A stretch of 64,000 nt of DNA from Siphonodentalium dalli (taxonomy: Eukaryota > Mollusca > Scaphopoda > Gadilida > Siphonodentaliidae): positions 3,121,784 to 3,185,783 of the forward strand of contig CP136066.1 of the NCBI GenBank assembly GCA_032622095.1. Direction: 5' to 3'. Position 1 is the stretch's first letter, and each line of letters opens with the position of its first letter. Under the pieces are notes generated by a model. It was given only the letters and a program-made list of their open reading frames with translations, did not search any database and was not told the DNA's origin. This document shows positions 36,501-48,931 of the stretch, piece by piece. A program made the translations under genes and the position numbers.

Positions 36501-39500
36501 GCTCTGTTATTAATACATCTTAATATAGACCTGATTGTGGAGAGCTCTGTTATTAACACATCTTAATATAGACCTGATTGTGTATATCTCTGTCATTAAT
36601 ACATATTAATATAAACCTGAGTGTGTATAGCTCTGTTATTAATACATCTTAATATAAACCTGATTGTGTATAGCTCTGTTATTAATACATCTTAATATAG
36701 ACCTGATTGTGGATAGCTCTGTTATTAATACATCTTAATATAAACCTGATTGTGTATAGCTCTGTTATTAATACATCTTAATATAGACCTGATTGTGTAT
36801 AGCTCTGTTATTAATACATCTTAATATAGACCTGATTGTGTATAGCTCTGTTATTAATACATCTTAATATAGACCTGATTGTGTATAGCTATGTTATTAA
36901 TACATCTTAATATAAACCTGATTGTTTATAGCTCTGTTATTAATACATCTTAATATAGACATGATTGTGTATTGCTCTGTTATTAGTACAAATTAATATA
37001 AACCTGATTGTGTACTGCTCTGTTATTAATACATCTTAATATAGAACTGATTGTGTACTGCTCTGTTATTAATACATCTTAATATAGACCTGATTGTGGA
37101 TAGCTCTGTTATTAATACATCTTAATATAAACCTGATTGTGGGTAGCTCTGTTATTAATACATCTTAATATAGACCTGATTGTGTATAGCTCTGTTATTA
37201 ATACATCTTAATATAGACCTGATTGTGGATAGCTCTGTTATTAATACATATTAATATAGACCTGATTGTGTATAGCTATGTTATTAATACATCTTAATAT
37301 AAACCTGATTGTGTATAGCTCTGTTATTAATACATCTTAATATAGACCTGATTGTGTACTACTCTGTTATTAATACATCTTAATATAGAACTGATTGTGG
37401 ATAGCTCTGTTATTAATGCATCTTAATATATACCTGATTGTGTATAGCTCTGTAATTAATACATCTTAATATAGACCTAATTGTGGATAGCTCTGTTATT
37501 AATACATATTAATATAGACCTGATTGTGTATAGCTCTGTTATTAATGCATCTTAATATAGACCAGATTGTGTATAGCTCTGATATTAATACATCTTAATA
37601 TAGACCTGATTGTGGATAGCTCTGTTATTAATACATCTTAATATAAACCTGATTGTGTAATGCTCTGTTATTAATACATCTTAATATAGACCCGATTGTG
37701 TATAGCTCTGTTATTAATACATCTTAATATAGACGTGAGTGTGTATAGCTCTGTTATTAATACATATTAATATAAACCTCATTGTGGATAGCTCTGTTAT
37801 TAATACATCTTAATATAGACCTGATTGTTGAGAGCTCAGTTATTAATACATCTTAATATAAACCTGATTGTGGATAGCTCTGTTATTAATACATCTTAAT
37901 ATAAACCCGATTGTGGATAGCTCTGTTATTAATACATCTTAATATAGACCTGATTGTGGAGAGCTCTGTTATTAATACATCTTAATATAGACCTGATTGT
38001 GGATAGCTCTGTTATTAACACATCTTAATATAGACCTGATTTTGTATAGCTCTGTTATTAATACATCTTAATATAGACCTGATTGTGTATAGCTCTGTTA
38101 TTAATACATCTTAATATATACCTGATTGTGTATAGCTCTGTTATTAATACATCTTAATATAGACCTGATTGTGTATAGCTCTGTTATTAATACATCTTAA
38201 TATAGACCTGATTGTGTATAGCTCTGTTATTAATACATCTTAATATAGACCTGATTGTGGAGAACTCTGTTATTAATACATCTAAATATATACCTGATTG
38301 TGGATAGCTCTGTTATTAATACATCTTAATATAAACCTGATTGTGTATATCTCTGTAATTAATACATATTATTATAAACCTGATGGTGGATAGCTCTGTT
38401 ATTAATACATCTTAATATAAACCTGATTGTGGATAGCTCTGTTATTAATACGTCTTAATATAAACCTGATTGTGTATAGCTCTGTTATTAATACATCTTA
38501 ATATAGACCTGATTGTGTATAGCTCTGTTATTAATACATCTTAATATAGACCTGATTGTGGAGAACTCTGTTATTAATACATCTAAATATATACCTGATT
38601 GTGGATAGCTCTGTTATTAATACATCTTAATATAGACCTGATTGTGTATATCTCTGTAATTAATACATATTATTATAAACCTGATGGTGGATAGCTCTGT
38701 TATTAATACATCTTAATATAGACCCGATTGTGTATAGCTCTGTTATTAATACATCTAAATATATACCTGATTGTGGATAGCTCTGTTATTAATACATCTT
38801 AATATAGACCTGATTGTGTATATCTCTGTAATTAATACATATTATTATAAACCTGATGGTGGATAGCTCTGTTATTAATACATCTTAATATAGACCTGAT
38901 TGTGGATAGCTCTGTTATTAATACATCTTAATATAGACCTGATTTTGTATAGCTCTGTTATTAATACATCTTAATATAGACCTGATTGTGTATAGCTCTG
39001 TTATTAATACATCTTAATATAGACATGATTGTGTATTGCTCTGTTATTAGTACATATTAATATAAACCTGATTGTGTACTGCTCTGTTATTAATACATCT
39101 TAATATAGACCTGATTGTGTATAGCTATGTTATAAATACATCTTAATATAAACCTGATTGTGTATAGCTCTGTTATTAATACATCTTACTATAGACCTGA
39201 TTGTGTACTACTCAGTTATTAATACATCTTAATATAGAACTGATTGTGGGTAGCTCTGGTATTAATGCATCTTAATATATACCTGATTGTGTATAGCTCT
39301 GTTATTAATACATCTTAATATAGACCTAATTGTGGATAGCTGTGTTATTAATACATCTTAATATAGACCTGACTGTGTATAGCTCTGTTATTAATGCATC
39401 TTAATATAGACCTGATTGTGTATAGCTCTGTTATTAATGCATCTTAATATAGACCAGATTGTGTATAGCTCTGATATTAATACATCTTAATATAGACCTG

Positions 39501-42500
39501 ATAGTGGATAGCTCTGTTATTAATACATCTTAATATAAACCTGATTGTGTAATGCTCTGTTATTAATACATCTTAATATAGACCCGATTGTGTATAGCTC
39601 TGTTATTAATACATCTTAATATAGACCTGATTGTGTATAGCTCTGTTATTAATACATATTAATATAAACCTGATTGTGGATAGCTCTGTTATTAATACAT
39701 CTTAATATAGACCTGATTGTTGAGAGCTCTGTTATTAATACATATTAATATAAACCTGATTGTGGATAGCTCTGTTATTAATACATCTTAATATAGACCT
39801 GATTGTTGAGAGCTCAGTTATTAATACATCTTAATTTAAACCTGATTGTGGATAGCTCTGTTATTAATACATCTTAATATAGACCTGATTTTGTATAGAT
39901 CTGTTATTAATACATCTTAATATAGACCTGATTGTGTATAGCTCTGTTATTAATACATCTTAATATAGACCTGATTGTGGAGAGCTCTGTTATTAATACA
40001 TCTTAATATAGACCTGATTGTGTATAGCTCTGTTATTAATACATCTTAATATAGACCTGAGTGTGTATATATCTGTTATTAATACATCTTAATATAGACC
40101 TGATTGTGTATAGCTCTGTTATTAATACATCTTAATATAGACCTGATTGTGGAGAGCTCTGTTATTAACACATCTTAATATAGACCTGATTGTGTATATC
40201 TCTGTCATTAATACATATTAATATAAACCTGAGTGTGTATAGCTCTGTTATTAATACATCTTAATATAAACCTGATTGTGTATAGCTCTGTTATTAATAC
40301 ATCTTAATATAGACCTGATTGTGGATAGCTCTGTTATTAATACATCTTAATATAAACCTGATTGTGTATAGCTCTGTTATTAATACATCTTAATATAGAC
40401 CTGATTGTGTATAGCTCTGTTATTAATACATCTTAATATAGACCTGATTGTGTATAGCTCTGTTATTAATACATCTTAATATAGACCTGATTGTGTATAG
40501 CTATGTTATTAATACATCTTAATATAAACCTGATTGTTTATAGCTCTGTTATTAATACATCTTAATATAGACATGATTGTGTATTGCTCTGTTATTAGTA
40601 CATATTAATAAAAACCTGATTGTGTACTGCTCTGTTATTAATACATCTTAATATAGAACTGATTGTGTACTGCTCTGTTATTAATACATCTTAATATAGA
40701 CCTGATTGTGGATATCTCTGTTATTAATACATCTTAATATAAACCTGATTGTGGGTAGCTCTGTTATTAATACATCTTAATATAGACCTGATTGTGTATA
40801 GCTCTGTTATTAATACATCTTAATATAGACCTGATTGTGGATAGCTCTGTTATTAATACATCTTAATATAGACCTGATTGTGTATAGCTATGTTATTAAT
40901 ACATCTTAATATAAACCTGATTGTGTATAGCTCTGTTATTAATACATCTTAATATAGACCTGATTGTGTACTACTCTGTTATTAATACATCTTAATATAG
41001 AACTGATTGTGGATAGCTCTGTTATTAATGCATCTTAATATATACCTGATTGTGTATAGCTCTGTAATTAATACATCTTAATATAGACCTAATTGTGGAT
41101 AGCTCTGTTATTAATACATATTAATATAGACCTGATTGTGTATAGCTCTGTTATTAATGCATCTTAATATAGACCAGATTGTGTATAGCTCTGATATTAA
41201 TACATCTTAATATAGACCTGATTGTGGATAGCTCTGTTATTAATACATCTTAATATAAACCTGATTGTGTAATGCTCTGTTATTAATACATCTTAATATA
41301 GACCCGATTGTGTATAGCTCTGTTATTAATACATCTTAATATAGACGTGAGTGTGTATAGCTCTGTTATTAATACATATTAATATAAACCTCATTGTGGA
41401 TAGCTCTGTTATTAATACATCTTAATATAGACCTGATTGTTGAGAGCTCTGTTATTAATACATATTAATATAAACCTCATTGTGGATAGCTCTGTTATTA
41501 ATACATCTTAATATAGACCTGATTGTTGAGAGCTCTGTTATTAATACATCTTAATATAAACCTGATTGTGTATAGCTCTGTTATTAATACATCTTAATAT
41601 AGACCTGATTGTGGATAGCTCTGTTATTAATACATCTTAATTTAAACCTGATTGTGGGTAGCTCTGTTATTAATACATCTTAATATAGACCTGATTTTGT
41701 ATAGCTCTGTTATTAATACATCTTAATATAGACCTGATTTTGTATAGCTCTGTTATTAATACATCTTAATATAGAACTGATTGTGGATAGCTCTGTTATT
41801 AATACATCTTGATATAAACCCGATTGTGGATAGCTCTGTTATTAGTATATCTTAATATTGACCTGATTTTGTATAGCTCTGTTATTAATACATCTTAATA
41901 TAGACCTGATTTTGTATAGCTCTGTTATTAATACATCTTAATATAGACCTGATTGTGTATAGCTCTGTTATTAATACATCTTAATATAGACCTGATTGTG
42001 TATAGCTCTGTTATTAATACATCTTAATATAGACCTGATTGTGTATAGCTCTGTTATTAATACATCTTAATATAGACCTGATTGTTGAGAGCTCTGTTAT
42101 TAATACATCTTAATATAAACCTGATTGTGTATAGCTCTGTTATTAATACATCTTAATATAAACCTGATTGTGTATAGCTCTGTTATTAATACATCTTAAT
42201 ATAGACCTGACTGTGGATAGCTCTGTTATTAATACATCTTAATATAGACCTGATTGTTGAGAGCTCTGTTATTAATACATCTTAATATAAACCTGATTGT
42301 GTATAGCTCTGTTATTAATACATCTTAATATAGACCTGATTGTGTATAGCTCTGTTATTAATACATCTTCATATAGACCTGATTGTGTATAGCTCTGTTA
42401 TTAATACATCTTAATATAGACCTGGTTGTGTATAGCTCTGTTATTAATACATCTTAATATAGACCTGATTGTGTATAGCTCTGTTATTAATACATCTTAA

Positions 42501-44551
42501 TATAGACATGATTGTGTATTGCTCTGTTATTAGTACATATTAATGTAGACCTGATTGTGTATAGCTCTGTTATTAATACATCTTCATATAGACCTGATTG
42601 TGTATAGCTCTGTTATTAATACATCTTCATATAGACCTGATTGTGTATAGCTCTGTTATTAATACATCTTAATATAGACCTGATTGTGTATTGCTCTGTT
42701 ATTAATACATCTTAATGTAGACCTGATTGTGTATAGCTCTGTTATTAATACATCTTAATGTAGACCTGATTGTGTATAGCTCTGTTATTAATACATCTTA
42801 ATGTAGACCTGATTGTGTATAGCTCTGTTATTAATACATCTTAATATAAACCTGATTGTGTATAGCTCTGTTATTAATACATCTTAATATAGACCTGATT
42901 GCGGATAGCTCTGTTATTAGTACATCTTAATATAGACCTGAGTGTGTATAGCTCTGTTATTAATACAGCTTAATATAGACATGATTGTGGATAGCTCTGT
43001 TATTAATACATCTTAATATAGACATGATTGTGTATTGCTCTGTTATTAGTACATATTAATATAAACCTGATTGTGTATAGCTCTGTTATTAATACATCTT
43101 CATATATACCAGATTGTGTATAGCTCTGTTATTAATACATCTTAATATAGACCTGGTTGTGTATAGCTCTGTTATTAATACATCTTAATATAGACCTGAT
43201 TGTGTATAGCTCTGTTATTAATACATCTTAATATAGACATGATTGTGTATTGCTCTGTTATTAGTACATATTAATATAAACCTGATTGTGTACTGCTCTG
43301 TTATTAATACATCTTAATATAGAACTGATTGTGGATAGCTCTGTTATTAATACATCTTAATGTAGACCTGACTGTGTATAGCTCTGTTATTAATACATCT
43401 TAATATAGACCTGAGTGTGTATAGCTCTGTTATCAATACATTTTAATATAAAACTGATTTTGTATAGCTCTGTTATTAATACATCTTAATATAGACCTGA
43501 TTGTGTATAGCTATGTTATCAATACATTTTAATATAGAACTGATTGTGTATATCTCTATTATTAATACATCTTAATATAGAACTGATTGTGGATAGCTCT
43601 GTTATTAATACATCTTAATATAGACCTGATTGTGTATAGCTTTGTTATTAATACATCTTACTATAGAACTGATTGTGGATAGCTCTGTTATTAATACATC
43701 TTAATATAGACCTGATTGTGTATAGCTTTGTTATTAATACATCTTACTATAGACCTGATTATGGATAGCTCTGTTTAACCTACTCTGTTATTAGTACATC
43801 TGAATATAGACCTGATTGTGTATAGCTCTGTTATTAACACATCTTAATATAGACCTGATTGTGGATAGCTCTGTTATTAATACATCTTAATATAGACCTG
43901 ATTGTGTATAGCTTTGTTATTAATACATCTTACTATATACCAGATTGTGTATAGCTCTGTTATTGATACATCTTAATATAGACCTGATTGTGTATAGCAC
44001 TGTTATTAATACATATTAATATAGACCTGACTGTGGATAGCTCTGTTATTAGTACATCTTAATATGGACCTGAGTGTGTATAGCTCTGTTATTAATACAT
44101 CTTAATATCGACATGATTGTGTATAGCTCTCTTATTAATACATCTTAATATAGACCTGATTGTGTATAGCTCTGTTATTAATACATCTTAATATAAACCT
44201 GATTGTGGATAGCTCTGCTATTAATACATCTTAATATAGACATGATTGTGTATAGCTCTGTTATTAATACATCTTAATATAGACCTGAGTGTGTATAGCT
44301 CTGTTATTAATACAGCTTAATATAGACATGATTGTGGATAGCTCTGTTATTAATACATCTTAATATAAACCTGATTGTGTATAGCTCTGTTATTAATACA
44401 CCTTAATATAGACCTGATTGTGTATAGCTCTGTTATTAATAAATCTTAATATAGACCTGATTGTGTATGGCTCTGTTATTAATACATCTTAAAATAGACC
44501 CGATTGTGGATAGCTCTGTTATTAATACATCTTAATATAGACCTGATTGTC
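33571..44551. repeat. 43-bp satellite, about 255 copies, with higher-order repeats
   Basis: The monomer is agctctgttattaatacatc followed by ttaatatagacctgattgtgtat, repeating every 43 bases over 11 kb. Diagnostic variants include tataaacc, gtaatgctc, gagagctc, acatgattg and gacctaattg. They recur in the same order at a spacing of 3,612 bases (84 monomers). For example gtaatgctc is at about 35937 and 39549, and again at 37657 and 41269; gacctaattg is at 35711 and 39323. Blocks at about 34.2-37.8 kb and 37.8-41.4 kb are near-identical copies, one differing by a monomer near the left edge. Right of 41.5 kb the order is less regular and monomers are more diverged. Stops are frequent and no ORF runs through. 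Confidence 0.97.
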
Positions 44552-44647
44552 TGCTACATCTCTATAAACTCATATCAGGTTAACTCAGTGTTGTGCAATA
44601 CAATGACATAGCTCCTAAATACTCTAGTGGGAGAAAATCCCATTTGA

Positions 44648-45193
44648 CAGGTCTGGCAATTCCCCAGTATAGCTACAATAGCTATGTGTAGCTATTGTAG
44701 CTACATTTGACTATCGTAAAACAATATTTTACCAATTTGCATTGCATGCAAACATTTCCGCGAGCTGTTGCAACTGATGTTGATGGGTATTGTGTTGTTA
44801 CAAATTATGAAACCATTACCTCTGACATTTCGGTTGCACCAGCTTGCGGAATATTCGAGAAGCATAGGTAAGCACATGCATGTATTTGGAAATTGAGTAT
44901 GCTATGTGATATGGGACTCAGATCCATCCGTATATAATCTATTCTTCTTACATTTAGGTACATTTGTCAGGAAATAGTAACAATATTGGAATATTGTGTT
45001 AAGTATACATGAAAATGGCAAACAATATAATTTACTGAGAGTATAATCAAATAATGTTGTTGTATATTTAAATGATTATTGTTTTGATTTGGGTTATCTC
45101 TATTCAACCAGATTCACCTATCACCAATAGCCATATGTATATATTGTAGCTACATTTGGCTATGGTCGCTATATTTGGGAACTGCCAGACCTG
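44648..45193. mobile_element. 546-bp inverted-repeat element
   Basis: Ends caggtctggcaattccc and gggaactgccagacctg are inverted. Inside each end lie gtagctacattt/tagctacaat-type words that are also self-complementary (agctacaatagctatgtgta, then gctattgtagct). No ORF is present. The flanks cattTGA and cggtTGA are only weakly alike, so superfamily and target size remain open. Confidence 0.75.
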
Positions 45194-45461
45194 CGGTTGA
45201 CATATTGAACACTCGTTTGCATCATATATGAGCGCAAGTTCCATGCAGAGTTCAGTCCCCTATGCATGACTTTCCACTGCCTGCACATACACTCAATGTG
45301 AAGAAATGTCGCATTTATTGATTTGAAATTTGTGTACGTTACAACTCATTCTGCTTTGTTCTGTGAAACTGAACTGTCCATATGCATTTGTAAATGGTTC
45401 AGATGAAGCCAGAATGAATTGTAACTGGAAAAACACTTCAATAAAAAATGTTAGTTTAATC
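45194..45461. other. No gene seen
   Basis: Short spacer between the inverted-repeat element and the G-run repeat. An overlapping ORF (45330-45599) reads into the G run and is Gly-rich for that reason. Confidence 0.4.
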
Positions 45462-46012
45462 GGGGGGGGGGGGGGGGGGTCGGACAAAAATTTCAGGCAC
45501 GTATGGCATTTTTTCCCTTTCGATCATTTTTTGTACCCACCCACCCCCACCGCCAATTTTTTTTCCATTTTCGGCAGTTTTTTTTCGACCATTTTTTGAC
45601 ACCCACCCCCCTTTTAACACTAAAACAGAGATTTGCGAGGGGAAATTCACTGTAAACAGCTGTATATGAATTTCTGTGCACACTATTTATCATGGATGTT
45701 AACATGGACATGTAAATAGGAATGAGTCATTTTGAGGTCATTCGGCCAAAAAAACATGGCTGCCAGCGGCCATCTTGGATTTCAAAATTTGCAACAAAAT
45801 ACAACACCATAACTTGCAGTCAGTTTACCAGTTAGAATTACATTATTTCTCTCATTCAAAGTGGTTTTGAAGCCCAACTCATTGCCAAAACACTAAAAAA
45901 CAAGCAGGAAATATATTTTTTAGTTGCGGAAAAAATTGCTTGTTGGTGGCTTTGACCAGCCACCCACCCCGGCATACGTGCCGGAATTTTTTTGTCACCC
46001 CCCCCCCTGGTT
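45462..46012 (+). mobile_element. Dispersed G-run repeat, copy B (uninterrupted)
   Basis: Begins with an 18-base G run (45462-45479) and ends with a C run (about 45998-46008). Between them lie tttttcgaccattttttgac, ctaaaacagagatttgcgag, catggctgccagcggcca, caacaaaatacaacaccata and tagaattacattatttctc. It is homologous in reverse to 28261-29045 but lacks the nested MITE found there. Opposing G and C runs at the two ends would pair as an inverted repeat. I do not recognise the family. Confidence 0.82.
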
Positions 46013-46092
46013 TAATTAAGAAATTCAGACGTCGCGTAGCGAAGGTACTGAACTATATTTTGCAGCTTGATCATGAGCGACCAAACTGTTGA

Positions 46093-46185
46093 TTGTTCTC
46101 TGTATACGCATTGTTCTCTGTATACGCATTGTTCTCTGTATACGCATTGTTCTCTGTATACGCATTGTTCTCTGTATACGCATAT
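46093..46185. repeat. 18-bp minisatellite, 5 copies
   Basis: Exact repeats of tgttctctgtatacgcat. The lack of divergence suggests a recent expansion. Confidence 0.96.
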
Positions 46186-46814
46186 TGTTTGTCACCTGCA
46201 GGTTACAGTGACGTAATTCGGTTAGCCTTCCAACGGATTTTGGGCGAAGATGCTGTGCTTTGTTAACAGTAGTTTTGATATTTACACATGAAATACATGC
46301 AATGACTCACTTGGTTGTAAAGCATGTGGTTCATAATTTGAATTTGTTTGGTATTTGTTTGGTGTGATGTAAACATATCAATATGTTTTTCATGCAATTC
46401 TGACTCTAGATTATAGATCAGAAATTTAAAGTTACATTCCATGCACGACGATATGATGTTGTTCATGTATAAACTTTGCGCAGACGCCAATCCTGGTGGC
46501 CTTGTACTCATTTATCATAATTCGCGGATACTCAAGGCTGCGGGCCATTATATGTTAATGCTGGGGCCCATAGGAAATAATTACTTCACCCTAACCTACA
46601 GCCAGTCGGTCGTTTATGTGAGTTCTTTATGTATGGACGATGTAGCAGCAAATAACGAGCGGTCATAATCCGTTGACCATGTCACTCATTGCATTGTGAA
46701 CATAATAACCCGTGGACGTTACATTGTGTCATGTTGGGTGCCATTTCAGAAAACACAGTATGAAGTAATGTTTAACCATTTCATGGCGTCAGCATCCTGA
46801 ATGTTTTTGCGAAA
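46186..46814. other. No gene seen
   Basis: Overlapping short frames on both strands (46263-46511 minus, 46441-46668 plus) show no recognised domain. Confidence 0.4.
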
Positions 46815-47130
46815 ACCCTGTGCCAATGCATTATCTTACATAATTTATGCGAGTCGACCATATGTCGCCTCACATATATCAGAGAATGCATTGGCCTAAC
46901 AAATGCTATATTATTTGTTATAGTTGTTAAAAATGTACGAAAAACAGAAACAAAAATGTTAAACAAATTGTTAACAAATGATAAAAAATGTAAGAAAACA
47001 TGATAACAGACATGTTAGAATTGTTAAAGAATGGAAGGAAAAAAATTATACAAATGGCAAAAATGTTAAAGGATATAAGAAAATATGAAAAATATTGTTA
47101 TAGATTGTAAGAAAACAATTGGGTCATATG
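46815..47130. mobile_element. CCCTGTGCC-family MITE, copy 3 (right end missing)
   Basis: The left palindromic module (46815-46901) is present with a short internal insertion (acataatttatg). It is followed by about 230 bases of the AT-rich ttgttaaaaatgtaagaaaa filler. No mirrored right module follows before the next element, so the copy is truncated. Upstream gcgaaaac matches the flank of copy 2. Confidence 0.8.
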
Positions 47131-47223
47131 GTTCATAGACCAAACGAAATAAAAATAAGATGTATGAATGTTATAGCGTCGTGGTCATTAGCGCAAATGT
47201 ATTATTTTCAACGGCCACAGATA

Positions 47224-47673
47224 CAGTGCCAGTCAGAAGAAGTGGTATATTGAGGCGCGTCTTTTTTGCGATGTTGAGCGCGCTTAATTTCGAACAAGGC
47301 GCGATTATAGCGCAATACCAAAAATATGTCGCTTATTATTGCGATATCGGGCGCAGAACATTGCGATATTAAGTACGCGTGTCATTTACAACTATAATTA
47401 TACACAAATCTGAAATATTGTCTCTATTTATGCCAAACATATTCTATATTAGAAGAAGCAATAATTTTAAATGTCACAATTTTAAGCGCAAGCTGTCGCA
47501 ATACTAAGATCGCGATATCGCAAAATAAAGCGCGAAATATTGCGATCTTAAGCGCAAAATATTGCAATAATATATTAAGCGACGCGCTCATAAGCTTATC
47601 CATTTGCAATATTACTGCGATACTGGGCGCGAGAATATCCCGCGTAATATACCACTTGCTGTGACTGGTATTG
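47224..47673. mobile_element. 450-bp inverted-repeat element with gcgatat/gcgc interior
   Basis: Left end gccagtcagaagaagtggta is mirrored by taccacttgctgtgactggt at the right, with few mismatches. The interior is rich in variants of ttgcgatat, aagcgc and gcgcaata on both strands, so the arms remain partly self-complementary well inside. Two ORFs cover it (47160-47372 plus, 47424-47720 minus) without recognised domains. Confidence 0.72.
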
Positions 47674-47806
47674 TACATACTCTCAATATAACACACTAAT
47701 ACTGCATTAATTGCATACATAGACTGTCATAATAATGTTCCGCAAATGATCGGCGATTTTCGGCTTATTCGTGCATTCTTATGGTATGTGAACCACCAGG
47801 AAGAGT

Positions 47807-48259
47807 TCATCAACACCACATCAACACCACATCAACACCACATCAACACCACATCAACACCACATCAACACCACATCAACACCACATCAACACCACATCA
47901 ACACCACATCAACACCCACATCAACACCACATCAACACCACATCAACACCACATCAACACCCACATCAACACCCACATCAACACCCACATCAACACCACA
48001 TCAACACCCACATCAACACCACATCAACACCCACATCAACACCCACATCAACACCACATCAACACCCACATCAACACCACATCAACACCCACATCAACAC
48101 CACATCAACACCCACATCAACACCCACATCAACACCACATCAACACCCACATCAACACCACATCAACACCCACATCAACACCCACATCAAGACCCACATC
48201 AACACCCACATCAACACCACATCAACACCCACATCAACACCCACATCAACACCACATCT
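47807..48259. repeat. 11/12-bp minisatellite, about 39 copies
   Basis: Units are atcaacaccac (11 bp) or atcaacacccac (12 bp). The left part is almost all 11-mers. The right part mixes the two in a semi-regular order. Two plus frames stay open throughout (171 and 168 codons) and read as NTTSTPHQH-type repeats. The mixed unit lengths shift the frame repeatedly, so these are not genes. Confidence 0.97.
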
Positions 48260-48560
48260 AAAGAACCAACATCAGCACTATCCGTGAATATATCTACGTC
48301 AACAATCACACACCTATTGGTCGAGAAAGTCCACATAACCATGTGGATATCCTATCTGGTGAGAATCGTGAGATATATTTCAAGAATTGTCAAGAACTTG
48401 GGCAGATAACAAACCAAAGAACTGTAAAGCTGATGCCGATACATATTCCTATAATAGCGTATCAAATTATAATTTTGTGTACATACTTATTTTATTCCCC
48501 GTGACTGTAAATACCTCCAGTTCATAATATAAATATGTCTATATGGCACTATATTTTTTT
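48260..48560. other. No gene seen
   Basis: Spacer of 300 bases between the minisatellite and a MITE. Confidence 0.4.
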
Positions 48561-48931
48561 ACCCTGTGCCAATGCATTCTCTTATATATGCGAGTCGACC
48601 ATAGGTCGCCTCGCATATATAAGAGAACGCATTGGCCTAACAATTATTTACAATTTTAATAATTTTTTCTTGTATTCTTTAACAATTTTATAATTTCACC
48701 CATACAGAGCCCCAGACAAACATGAGCAGACGACACTCTTCTATGTGCTTCTATATATGTGTGGGGCTCCCTGCAGGTTAATGGATGTTTTTTTATTTTA
48801 TGTCCTAAAAATTGTAAGAAACGTTTATTAAAAAAACATGATAAAAAATTGTTAAGCCAATGCATTCTCTTATATATGCGAGGCGACCTATGGTCGACTC
48901 GCATATATAAGAGAATGCATTGGCACAGGGT
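48561..48931. mobile_element. CCCTGTGCC-family MITE, copy 4
   Basis: Left module starts accctgtgccaatgcattct and the right module ends ttggcacagggt. Each is a palindrome around cgaccataggtcg. The interior includes ccatacagagccccagacaa and a mirrored tgtggggctcc, an internal hairpin. The sequence is nearly the same as copy 5 (51296-51668), with around a dozen or so differences, so these two are recent relatives. A minus ORF (48656-48997) shares a peptide with one at 20607-20825 only because both read the terminal module. Confidence 0.92.

Noticed and set aside
47746-48287. Two overlapping His/Thr/Pro-rich ORFs
   Set aside because: They are translations of the 11/12-bp minisatellite. Mixed unit lengths shift the frame throughout.
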